The notes under the pieces are model-generated. The model saw nothing but the letters and a program-made list of their open reading frames with translations. It made no database searches and was not told the DNA's origin. A stretch of 64,000 nucleotides of DNA from assembly GCF_009828925.2 (NCBI RefSeq), contig NZ_WUTY02000002.1, positions 186,001 to 250,000 of the forward strand, given 5' to 3'. The translations under genes were made by a program, and so were the position numbers. The DNA is from Methylicorpusculum oleiharenae. Its GTDB lineage: Bacteria; Pseudomonadota; Gammaproteobacteria; Methylococcales; Methylomonadaceae. Shown here piece by piece: positions 45,285 through 52,568 of the stretch; position 1 is the first letter of the stretch; each line of letters starts with the position of its first letter.

Positions 45285-45475
45285 AAATTACGCGACCACT
45301 GATGCCTCCGGCGGCCCCGATTCGTCCGCGTCGCCTCGTTTCGACCCAACAAGGGGTCGAAACATTGGCTCTCGCATGACTTAACGCCGTTTCGCGATGC
45401 CTTGCAGGTTTTCTCCGCAAGCTCCGAAAACCCGCCCGGCGCTACGGCTATCGGGGACTAAAAATCTTCACTTCG
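45285..45475. mobile_element. ~190-bp hairpin-rich insert splitting the giant gene
   Basis: It contains a perfect GTTTCGACCC-CTTGTT-GGGTCGAAAC hairpin and a GGTTTTC...GAAAACC dyad, and is GC-richer than its surroundings. It carries stops in the gene's frame. RCC1-type coding sequence lies on both sides, so I infer insertion of a REP/MITE-like unit into one ancestral gene. Exact ends are uncertain by ~20 bp. Confidence 0.55.
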
Positions 45476-46252
45476 CTAAAGCTCCGTTTCCAAGATTTTC
45501 AGCGAGAGTGTTGGTGCCCAATTTGTGGCCTGGGTACCGGTATAAGCAACGCCTGAAACAACGGCCCAAAAAGTTGATTTATTGTAGTTGGTATGCAGGG
45601 ATGAAACGCCAGTCAATATTTGCTGCCAAGTGTTTGAATAACCGCTTCCTGTCGCCCAGAGTGTGCCGTTGGTTTTCAACGCGAACGACACGGAGGCTCC
45701 GGCAAGCATATCGGAAACACCGGTCAATACGGGTTTGAAAACTGTCGATTGAGACACTGTTCCGTCGCCCAGTTGACCGTTAGCATTTAAACCGGATGCA
45801 AACAATCGTCCGTCCGCTTTTAACGCTAAACTATGATGATTACCTGCAGAGATTTTGGTGTATCCATTAGCAACGGTTGGACCTAATGATTGTGCGGGTA
45901 ATTTTTGATAGCCATAATCGATATTACTCCACGTTCCAGCTGCGTTTCTAATTCGGTAGCCATAGGTGACCCCATTATCTGCAGAAGTATCCTGGTAGGT
46001 TTTAGTAGTAACCGTGGCGATTTGCGTCATGATCCCATTAACCCCCAAAGCCCGATAAATTCTATAGGTGGACGAGGCCGTGTCTTGCCATTGAAGAGCA
46101 ATGCCGTTAGCTTGGCTACCCTTTGTTGCCGTTAGACCGGTAGGCGCTGCATGAGCGACAAACGAGTAACAAGACGTCAATAAAAGCAGAGCGGCAAACA
46201 ACCTTGCCTTATTGACACACTTTAAAACACGCACAACTAAGCTTTTTTGCAT
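45476..46252 (-). CDS. RCC1/FN3 secreted protein, N-terminal part of the split gene
   Basis: 258 residues. Signal peptide (ARLFAALLLLTSCYSFVAHA), one FN3-like domain (~37-115; GIALQWQDTASSTYRIYRAL) and RCC1 repeats (~130-245; GNHHSLALKADGRLFASGLNANGQLGDGT, SFALKTNGTLWATGSG). It ends in insert-derived residues (ILETEL). It supplies the export signal the 1,808-residue part lacks. If not repaired, only this fragment is secreted. Confidence 0.75.
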   Translation of the reverse strand: MQKSLVVRVLKCVNKARLFAALLLLTSCYSFVAHAAPTGLTATKGSQANGIALQWQDTASSTYRIYRALGVNGIMTQIATVTTKTYQDTSADNGVTYGYRIRNAAGTWSNIDYGYQKLPAQSLGPTVANGYTKISAGNHHSLALKADGRLFASGLNANGQLGDGTVSQSTVFKPVLTGVSDMLAGASVSFALKTNGTLWATGSGYSNTWQQILTGVSSLHTNYNKSTFWAVVSGVAYTGTQATNWAPTLSLKILETEL

Positions 46253-46383
46253 GGCGATACTCCAACAACCTTAAATCATCTATTAAGCTTCTATTAAGCT
46301 ACACAATTTGATTTTCAAGTGGGTTGAAAGAGGTGCTTTTTAGTGCGCCTTTTGAGGGCGCAAAGTGATTAAAAGTCTTGGCG

Positions 46384-46420
46384 TAAAAAAACCGGACACT
46401 AAAAAATCAGCTCCGGTCTT
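46384..46420 (-). terminator. Terminator of the stb operon
   Basis: Minus-strand ACCGGA...TCCGGT stem followed by seven T, 20 bases after the stop of the last stb gene (46440). Confidence 0.8.
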
Positions 46421-46439
46421 TAGGTTGGGGTCATCAGCA

Positions 46440-46934
46440 CTAATACGCTTGCTCAATCTTCGACTTGCTTTTTTCGTCCAACTCATTCCACACCGCCATT
46501 ACCGCCCTTCCGATTGCGGCCTGTTCAGCCTGTTCTCTACCAAACAGCCAATACGATCCGTAAACACTGATTGCCGATGCCGTAATGGCGATTGTCAGAG
46601 CGATTAAAACTTGCGATCGCACTGACAAGCCGTCCGCACGTTCTACCTCATTGACCATCCGATTGACGGTTTTGGTCACGGCCGTATTCAGCTTGGCTTC
46701 GAAGACTTTTTTTTCCCGGTCGGCCACCCTGGAAAATTCGGCCTGTTTTTCGAGGGCATGGCTGTCTACCCGAGCAATCGAAGCGACCAGCTTATTTTCC
46801 AGTTCAGCAACGAGAGGCATGAATTTAGCTTCAACTTCGCCGATCTGTTGAATCAGGATGCTAATTTCATCAATGGCTTCAATAAGCAGTGCTGCCCTTT
46901 TTCCCCGTCCAGGCCTTATCTCGTTCACGCTCAT
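46440..46934 (-). CDS. stbC: StbC-like membrane protein
   Basis: 164 residues. A long helical, charged N-terminal part (~15-105; EAIDEISILIQQIGEVEAKFMPLVAELENKL, coiled-coil-like), then one membrane segment (VLIALTIAITASAISVYGSYWLF, ~108-130) and a short tail. It is third in a StbA-StbB-StbC-like order and overlaps the ATPase stop by one base. The R388 StbC role is unclear. The name rests mainly on position. Confidence 0.5.
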   Translation of the reverse strand: MSVNEIRPGRGKRAALLIEAIDEISILIQQIGEVEAKFMPLVAELENKLVASIARVDSHALEKQAEFSRVADREKKVFEAKLNTAVTKTVNRMVNEVERADGLSVRSQVLIALTIAITASAISVYGSYWLFGREQAEQAAIGRAVMAVWNELDEKSKSKIEQAY

Positions 46935-47638
46935 TAGCCGAATAGCTCGGCGAAACAGTCGTCAAGATTTTTGCTAACGTGCTTAGCAAGGCATTTCAGC
47001 CCATACATATCGATCCAGTGATCACGTTGTTTTTGATCCGCCTCTTTGTTTTCGCGCAGAAGCGCCCTGTAATCCTTGTTATCTTCCTGCAATTTTTTAA
47101 TCGTCATTTTTTTTATCGCCAGTTCGTCAAATAGCTCACTTTCAAAAATAAGCGCTTTGTTGTTGATTGGTATGTTATTTTTTTTTGTGTAATTCAATAA
47201 TACGAGAAATTCTTCTTCAACATTTGATTCTACCCGGTTAAATATGAGTCGTATTTTACTGTCAGGTATGCCGAATTCCTTTAGCGTCATGATCATCGAA
47301 ATGGTTTCTCTCTGCTCCTTCGTGCCGCTTGTCACCGGTATAACAAAGAAATTAATTTCCTCATGCGTCGCACTGAACCGATTCATTCCATTAAGAAAGT
47401 TTTCGATATTCGATGTCCCTACATCAATAATCGGTGCATCCGTATCAATTATTTTCCTAAATATCTCTTTAAATTTATCAGCCTTAATTTGATCAACTTT
47501 TATTCCAATACCGGCTGCCGATTCATTAAAACTTTCTACCGCAATTATCGAAGAGTTATTTATGCGTGGCAGGAGCAAATGCGAGGCGATTGTGGTTTTT
47601 CCAACAGTACCAGTGTAATTCATAACGACGACTTTCAT
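46934..47638 (-). CDS. stbB: ParA/StbB-like P-loop ATPase
   Basis: 234 residues. MKVVVMNYTGTVGKTTIASHLLLPR is a deviant Walker A; TDAPIIDVGTSNIENFL is the Walker B region; FVIPVTSGTKEQRETISMI and IRLIFNRVE follow the ParA/MinD fold. R388 StbB is needed for conjugation and is a partner of StbA in balancing plasmid positioning. It sits between stbA- and stbC-like genes on one transcript. Confidence 0.78.
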   Translation of the reverse strand: MKVVVMNYTGTVGKTTIASHLLLPRINNSSIIAVESFNESAAGIGIKVDQIKADKFKEIFRKIIDTDAPIIDVGTSNIENFLNGMNRFSATHEEINFFVIPVTSGTKEQRETISMIMTLKEFGIPDSKIRLIFNRVESNVEEEFLVLLNYTKKNNIPINNKALIFESELFDELAIKKMTIKKLQEDNKDYRALLRENKEADQKQRDHWIDMYGLKCLAKHVSKNLDDCFAELFG

Positions 47639-47689
47639 TTATTGATTACCTTTATAAAATTTAAAAATATTTTTATAATTAAATGTTGC

Positions 47690-48184
47690 TCAATCATAAT
47701 TACCATTAAGATCATCATCTAATTCTTTTAGCGTTTTTTCTCTAATTTTCCTTATGTCATCCGGAGTATGATATTTTTTAGAGTCATCTTCTTTAATATC
47801 GACTCTATCATTGGTATTCTCTTTATCCATAAGATGGGCTTGGTCGCTTATGATCGATTTATCATTATTTCCATTATCAACATATGGATATACTTGATTA
47901 ATAATATTATCTGATATAAGGTCTGTATAACTATTTTTTCGAGTAACGCCCTTTTGTTTTCTTTCTTTTCTGATGCGGTATAAGTTTTTGTCGAAGGATT
48001 GAAGAGTTATCCTTCGATCATAAGTTTCGTTCAGCTTTTTCAGTATTATTTCTCTCGTCACACCCGAGGCTAGTGATGTCTCAATCTGATCGTACAGAGT
48101 CCGCATTAACATCGTTCCGCTCTTGTTCCCCATATCAACTTTTAATCCTTCTAGTACTTTGAGCCCTTCTTCTTTTGTTTTCAA
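47690..48184 (-). CDS. stbA: StbA-like DNA-binding stability protein
   Basis: 164 residues. The N-terminal ~75 residues (GNKSGTMLMRTLYDQIETSLASGVTREIILKKLNETYDRRITLQSFDKNLYRIRKERK) fit the HTH domain of StbA. The rest is an Asp/Asn/Lys-rich flexible tail. Family knowledge: R388 StbA binds arrays of 9-bp direct repeats spaced every 11 bp and controls plasmid stability and transfer. Five 11-bp-spaced repeats lie 20-75 bases upstream, which supports the call. Confidence 0.72.
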   Translation of the reverse strand: MKTKEEGLKVLEGLKVDMGNKSGTMLMRTLYDQIETSLASGVTREIILKKLNETYDRRITLQSFDKNLYRIRKERKQKGVTRKNSYTDLISDNIINQVYPYVDNGNNDKSIISDQAHLMDKENTNDRVDIKEDDSKKYHTPDDIRKIREKTLKELDDDLNGNYD

Positions 48185-48202
48185 ATCGTTCTCCCTTATC
48201 TC

Positions 48203-48257
48203 TAGTCCGACACTTGTCCGGCTAATGTCCTATGCGCGTCCAGCATCTGTCTAGCGC
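48203..48257 (-). promoter_or_regulatory. Five 11-bp iterons (stbDR-like) upstream of stbA
   Basis: GTCC/GTCT tetramers start at 48205, 48216, 48227, 48238 and 48249, exactly 11 bases apart: TAGTCCGACAC, TTGTCCGGCTA, ATGTCCTATGC, GCGTCCAGCAT, CTGTCTAGCGC. The five-copy, one-helical-turn layout copies the R388 stbDR arrangement, though the sequence differs. It is a likely binding array for the StbA-like protein, serving autoregulation and segregation. Confidence 0.7.
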
Positions 48258-48368
48258 ATGGCTTAATACCGTACTAATAGCAACGCATGCTTGACTGCTA
48301 AATTTCACTAATTCGTCGTGCGGATGTCTTACTTCAAGCTTACACACAGCCAAACGCGTTTGCTCGAC

Positions 48369-48397
48369 CGAAAGACGCGGTTTTTCGGCCTCTTTCG
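48369..48397 (-). promoter_or_regulatory. Shared 29-bp dyad element, copy 3 (stb operon)
   Basis: In gene orientation: CGAAAGAGGCC-GAAAAA-CCGCGTCTTTCG, with perfect outer arms. It lies 184 bases before the stbA ATG and upstream of the GTCC iterons. It differs from copy 4 at one base. Confidence 0.75.
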
Positions 48398-49140
48398 ATT
48401 TTGTGGTGCATGCCAGTTGACAATCTCTGGAGGATCATTAGAAAATTGAAGTTCGTTGATGGGTTTTGTGCAGCAGGATGCCTCTATCCCGATAAGTCGT
48501 GCTACGGGAGCACGCTAAACAGATCCGAGATCCCCCGGACCGCTAAGGCGGCAGGAAGCCACCGGGACCCTTCTTTACCGGCAAAATAGCCGGAAAATCA
48601 TCGCGCCCAAGTTGCGTCCACTGATCGCATAAATGTTATGCGTCAGTATAATTATCCTATATTTTAGTAAGTTGTGCTTTGAGGCGTTGTTTTCACGCAC
48701 ATTAATCCAAAATTCAATTACCCTGAAAGAACGGGTGAATTTTTAACCCTTGCACGCAAGATCAGTCCGTAAGACGGCGCCTTTGCGTCCCACCCGGAAA
48801 TCGGCCAAAATTTTTTCCCCCGCCGCTTTTTCTCAACATAGACACTTTAGTCTTTGTTCATTCCAAGCCAAATTTCCCAAAAGAAACAGCGGCTTACCAA
48901 CTCCACGCATCCAAATTCCATTTAGGAAAAGTTGGGATTCGCTGGATTTTCACGTTGAAACCGCTCAGAACGAGGCAGCGCCTGTCCATAGAAAATGTAT
49001 GGCAGCCCGATTGACACCCACCTGCACGGCGTAATTTCAGCAATTTTTCGCCTCGCGCGGCGTCGAAACAAATAGCGCACTGACGCCCTTTTACCTGTAG
49101 CCCTGCTGGGAGGCTGTTCCCAAGCACCTTATGCTCACCC

Positions 49141-49229
49141 CGTCGAGAGAAGTGTGTCCGCAGAAAAAGAGGCGTTGGTGGAATCCCCTTAGGATTTCAC
49201 CAGGAGCCGGGTTACGCCTGCTCTCGACG
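49141..49229. ncRNA. Large nested stem-loop, possible structured RNA
   Basis: Three nested pairings: CGTCGAGAG/CTCTCGACG, AGGCGT/ACGCCT and GGTGGAATCC/GGATTTCACC. The last includes one wobble or mismatch pair. The 89-nt unit is far more structured than its surroundings. It could be an RNA or a DNA cruciform. No known RNA family recognised; strand unknown. Confidence 0.45.
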
Positions 49230-49257
49230 TAAAAGAACAATAGGTCACACCCCGGCT

Positions 49258-49315
49258 CCACACCGGAGCGGCCGATAGCTCGTGCGTGCACGGGTTATCG
49301 GCTGCTGCGGTGTGG
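49258..49315 (+). other. Stem-loop containing a CRISPR-repeat-like core
   Basis: Stem parts CCACACCG/CGGTGTGG, GCCGATA/TATCGGC and CGTGC-GT-GCACG. Bases 49281-49300 are identical over 20 nt to the 3' part of CRISPR repeat 3 (54374-54393), including the hairpin and TATCG handle. In the array TATCG is unpaired; here it pairs with an upstream arm. No second repeat and no spacer is seen. Confidence 0.65.
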
Positions 49316-49351
49316 GGCTGATCGCCAATTTTGACGACAAGGTAGTGAAAA

Positions 49352-49380
49352 CGAAAGAAGCCGAAAAACCGCGTCTTTCG
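49352..49380 (+). promoter_or_regulatory. Shared 29-bp dyad element, copy 4 (49-kb cluster)
   Basis: CGAAAGAAGCC-GAAAAA-CCGCGTCTTTCG, 67 bases before the first gene of the plus-strand cluster. Only here does a -10-like TATAAC (49382-49387) follow directly, so in this copy the element may occupy the -35 area. Confidence 0.75.
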
Positions 49381-49447
49381 CTATAACCGATCTTGGTCTA
49401 AAGCAATATGCTGCCCACTTCTAATTCCAAAATCTATAGGAACTTTT

Positions 49448-50128
49448 ATGAGCAAAGTGGTAAAAACGATTGATAATAAAGGCCTTATTCCCGTAGTTGA
49501 CGGCGAAATCGCCGGCATCAAGCAACTTGTGGTGGACGGGAGGACGCTCCACGCGACTATGGGAGTCAGTCGTGACTTCACGACCTGGATGAAAAAGCGC
49601 ATTTCCGACTACGGGTTTCAGAAAGGTGTTGACTACCTACTCACCAAAACGGGGGAGCAGCTTCCAAGTGGCACAAAATATTCCTGCGACTACACCCTCA
49701 CCCTCGAAATGGCCAAGGAATTGGCAATGATTGAACGTAATGACATGGGCAGGAAAATTCGGCGCTATTTCATCCAATGCGAACGGGACCTACTGATGAA
49801 TCAGTGTGCGAATATGCAACGTAACGAAAAAATTGCCGAGCGAGACAGGGAAAAGGAAGATCGGGAGTTTTGTCACTTGCATGAATTAACGATTTCACGC
49901 GTTCTTTACTGGGCCATAAAAAAACGCGACCACATTTACCAGCCCGGTATGGATCATGATCTACTGTTTTCGATTCTTGAAGATATTCAGGCCTCCATTT
50001 ATAAAGAACATATTCGCAGCTTTAAAAGAAAATTCCCGTTTGCATATTCGTCCGAATATTTTTTAGAAATGAAATCATTCATTAAAAATTGGACGCCAGT
50101 ATTTTTCACAAATAGCTCAGCACCCTAA
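49448..50128 (+). CDS. AntA/AntB antirepressor-domain protein 1
   Basis: 226 residues. AntA/AntB domain at ~25-115 (VVDGRTLHATMGVSRDFTTWMKKRISDYGFQKGVDYLL, LTLEMAKELAMIERNDMGRKIRRYF). A second domain (~145-226) ends IKNWTPVFF and recurs in two neighbours. Phage antirepressors of this type counteract repressors. It heads the cluster after control element copy 4; AGGAA precedes the ATG. It probably regulates the element; target unknown. Confidence 0.8.
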   Translation: MSKVVKTIDNKGLIPVVDGEIAGIKQLVVDGRTLHATMGVSRDFTTWMKKRISDYGFQKGVDYLLTKTGEQLPSGTKYSCDYTLTLEMAKELAMIERNDMGRKIRRYFIQCERDLLMNQCANMQRNEKIAERDREKEDREFCHLHELTISRVLYWAIKKRDHIYQPGMDHDLLFSILEDIQASIYKEHIRSFKRKFPFAYSSEYFLEMKSFIKNWTPVFFTNSSAP

Positions 50129-50226
50129 AAACGAACGAAAAGGCGCTTAAAAGTCGATCCTTTTGATGTTGCTAAGTCGTCAATAAAAATAATATATTCA
50201 ATTTTTCGACACTTATATTATGAATA

Positions 50227-50529
50227 ATGATCCTTACGACTAAAGAAAAAGACTCAAATGATAACGAAATCCTTACCCTATCAAATGACCTGTCAACTGT
50301 TATTTTTGATCGGATAAAATACTGGTCAGAAATCAGGCTTGGCATGAGTGATATAACTGATTTCAATTCAGAAACAATAGCCTTAATGAAAACTGAAATC
50401 GAGAACGATTTAATAGAAGAGTTATCGAACGCTATCCGCCTCAACTTGAATGATGAATATATTCCATTGCAAAGCCTTATTTACTTTATAAACAACTTTC
50501 AACCCAAGTTCTATCTAAATAGGCATTAA
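50227..50529 (+). CDS. Stand-alone C-domain relative of the Ant-like proteins
   Basis: 100 residues, acidic and helical. Pattern FDRIKYWSEIRLG ... LMKTEIENDLIEEL ... LIYFINNFQPKFYL matches the C-terminal domains of the proteins at 49448 and 51926 (W near the start, FI-x-x-W/F-x-P-x-F at the end). It has no AntA domain. It could be a partner or a split half of the next gene. AT-rich compared with genes downstream. Confidence 0.5.
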   Translation: MILTTKEKDSNDNEILTLSNDLSTVIFDRIKYWSEIRLGMSDITDFNSETIALMKTEIENDLIEELSNAIRLNLNDEYIPLQSLIYFINNFQPKFYLNRH

Positions 50530-50575
50530 ATAAAAGTTACCAATATACCTAACATTAATTATAGGGTTTTTTATT

Positions 50576-50914
50576 ATGTCCCAACAAAATAAATCATTAT
50601 TAGCATCTAAAAAAATTGATATCGACAAATCGGTGATATACAGAAGACTAAAGGGATCAAATACGCCGTTGGATATCTTACTCGACTGGCATGTTCTTCA
50701 TAAAATCCTTCAAACCGAAACTGATTTTTCACAGTGGATTCGTTCTATCATTCAAGAGTACCGATACGTTCAGGGTGAGGATTACTTTTTAGAAGAAAAC
50801 CACTATGCCTACATTACGTTAGATATGGCAAAAGAGATCTGCTTACTCAACAAAAGTGAAGCCGGCATGTCGCTCCGTCGCACACTGATAACGTTAACCT
50901 CGACTATCAATTAG
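50576..50914 (+). CDS. AntA/AntB antirepressor-domain protein 2 (N-domain only)
   Basis: 112 residues. AntA pattern: LLDWHVLHKILQTETDFSQWIRSIIQEYRYVQGEDYFLEE and YITLDMAKEICLLNKSEAGMSLRRTL. It ends right after the domain, lacking the C-domain that protein 1 and 3 have; the gene just before encodes that type of domain alone. Same direction, ~46 bases apart. Confidence 0.7.
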   Translation: MSQQNKSLLASKKIDIDKSVIYRRLKGSNTPLDILLDWHVLHKILQTETDFSQWIRSIIQEYRYVQGEDYFLEENHYAYITLDMAKEICLLNKSEAGMSLRRTLITLTSTIN

Positions 50915-50965
50915 CGTTTCATGCTAGATCTGATTTTCATCGAATCCTTTGCATAGCCTCGCTTA

Positions 50966-51907
50966 ATGGACAAAACGCTTACACACCACAAAGTACGCCG
51001 TCATCCTTTGTATAAAAGCGGCGAAGAAGCCTTAACGCGCCTTCCGGCTTGTCCATTACAAAAGCGACCGGTACTGATCAATCATTGGTTACGTTTTTGC
51101 GTATGGTCAACTACCCAAGACGGTAATCAGCTTGACAGCATTGTATCGGTTACCCGTGATCACGTTATCCGCTACGGACAGTATTTAAAATCCGAATTCG
51201 ACCTCGGAAAACGCTTAAGCACAGCCGGTGCGGCCAGTAGCTTATCTTTTGTGAATGCGGTCATGAGGCTGATGGACAACGACTGGCAAACCGTAGGCGC
51301 AGTAACCGACTGCGGCATCCAACCTTGTTCCCATATCCCCACTAACAAACTGCAGCTAGACAAAAACGGTCTCCCCGATAGTGAAAGCCTTGCCGGTTAC
51401 CTACTCGAACTCCAGTCGGTCCTTGGCGTTACCGTGAGAGAAGCGTTGCTTCTTGATTTGAAAAAATCGCTCATAGAAGGTCGAACAACAGGATTTGTAA
51501 CGGTAACGCACTATCAAAACGGTGTGAGACGAAAAGTTCCGTGTCGACCCGCAGCGATCAAAGCACTGGGCAGCGGCATAGCGGCCAGACGCTTGCAGAA
51601 GCGGTTGCCCAAAAAATGGGCATTTGATGATTTTCTCGCAGCGCACAACAAACTTGCGGCCAGAAAAGGTTACTCCACCAATACTGCCCGTGGTCACTAC
51701 GCTCGCGATCGGTACCGAGAACTGACCGGCGTCGAGCCACCGATTCTTTCCGAACTTAGCCCAACTGACCATTGGCACGCCATTGCTCAGCATACCAATA
51801 AGACATTATCCGAAGCGAAAGGACTCGACAAAAATTCTCGTCATGCAATAGCCAAGGAACTGGGCTTATTAGGTATCGAGACCGTATCGTCTTTTTTAGA
51901 CAAGTGA
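50966..51907 (+). CDS. Inactive tyrosine-recombinase-like protein
   Basis: 313 residues, aligning along its length with 52569-53507 (shared CGI...IP, RYREL and late helices). It keeps the first Arg (VTVREALLLD). By my alignment the H-x-x-R His is Asn (STNTARGHY), the second His is Leu (ELGLLGIE) and the nucleophile Tyr is Phe (SSFLDK). It is therefore unlikely to cut DNA and may bind the same sites as a regulator or structural partner. Confidence 0.7.
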   Translation: MDKTLTHHKVRRHPLYKSGEEALTRLPACPLQKRPVLINHWLRFCVWSTTQDGNQLDSIVSVTRDHVIRYGQYLKSEFDLGKRLSTAGAASSLSFVNAVMRLMDNDWQTVGAVTDCGIQPCSHIPTNKLQLDKNGLPDSESLAGYLLELQSVLGVTVREALLLDLKKSLIEGRTTGFVTVTHYQNGVRRKVPCRPAAIKALGSGIAARRLQKRLPKKWAFDDFLAAHNKLAARKGYSTNTARGHYARDRYRELTGVEPPILSELSPTDHWHAIAQHTNKTLSEAKGLDKNSRHAIAKELGLLGIETVSSFLDK

Positions 51908-51925
51908 TTTCAACAAAGGTATTCC

Positions 51926-52564
51926 ATGAAGACAATAAACAAAAGCAAGGACAATTCAGCCCCCGTACCAGTGTTTAGCGTCAAGCTACGTGGCATTGTT
52001 GTTTGGTCAGTGAGTGCGCGAGACCTGCACGCCGCCCTGAAGTTGAAAGGCAGGCCGACCTATGAAGAGTGGATTAACGCCAAAATCGTCACTCATCGAC
52101 TTATTGAAGGCCGAGATTACGTGTTCTCCAGAATCCGTATCGGACAAGGACGCTGGTTAAACGACTACTTCGTAACGCTGTCGATGGCGCAAGGATTGTG
52201 CCTGTCCGAAGGCTATTGGTCGGGTGGTGCCGTAAGAAAAGCGCTGATGGAAACCGAGATCACGATCAACCGAAAACACTACATGCACCATAAAAACCAA
52301 GCCAAGCAGGCAGAGGTTCATATGCTAATGGAGCATAGATCATTGTACTGGTCGCACATCAAGCTTGAAATGCTTTTGGCTACCGGCTCGACATGCGCAT
52401 CCGGATCGCTTCATGCCAATGTTCTTATAGCCGCACAATTATTACGAGATGAACTAAGCCACGATCTCAGGACAGAACTTTTTTCCGGGAAAACCAGCTA
52501 TAAAGATCAACGTCAATTTATCGAGCACTGGAAACCCGCGTTTACTTTGGCGTTAGAGAGTTAA
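51926..52564 (+). CDS. AntA/AntB-like protein 3
   Basis: 212 residues. The N-domain (VWSVSARDLHAALKLKGRPTYEEWINAKIVTHRLIEGRDYVF, VTLSMAQGLCLSEGYWSGGAVRKAL) is a divergent AntA-type domain; the C-domain (~130-212) ends FIEHWKPAF like protein 1. It is 18 bases after the inactive recombinase and 4 before the active one, so [Ant-like + recombinase-like] is a repeated two-gene unit. Confidence 0.65.
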   Translation: MKTINKSKDNSAPVPVFSVKLRGIVVWSVSARDLHAALKLKGRPTYEEWINAKIVTHRLIEGRDYVFSRIRIGQGRWLNDYFVTLSMAQGLCLSEGYWSGGAVRKALMETEITINRKHYMHHKNQAKQAEVHMLMEHRSLYWSHIKLEMLLATGSTCASGSLHANVLIAAQLLRDELSHDLRTELFSGKTSYKDQRQFIEHWKPAFTLALES

Positions 52565-52568
52565 CAAC

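Larger units (their letters stand above)
48258..49447. other. Control region between stb and the 49-kb cluster
   Basis: About 1.2 kb without a supported gene. It holds two copies of the 29-bp element facing outwards in opposite directions (48369-48397 for stb, 49352-49380 for the plus cluster), small hairpins (CCGGC-aaaata-GCCGG near 48580), and two large stem-loops at 49141-49229 and 49258-49315. A replication or transfer origin could be here, but I cannot point to a nic site or replication iterons. Confidence 0.5.

Noticed and set aside
48750-49034. 94-codon plus-strand ORF in the control region
   Set aside because: Basic, low-similarity translation without a ribosome site; overlapping opposite ORFs have equal support, so none is taken.
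49281-49300. Possible second CRISPR array at 49.3 kb
   Set aside because: Only one partial repeat, the GTCTTTCC start is absent and no spaced second copy exists; reported as a lone repeat-like hairpin.
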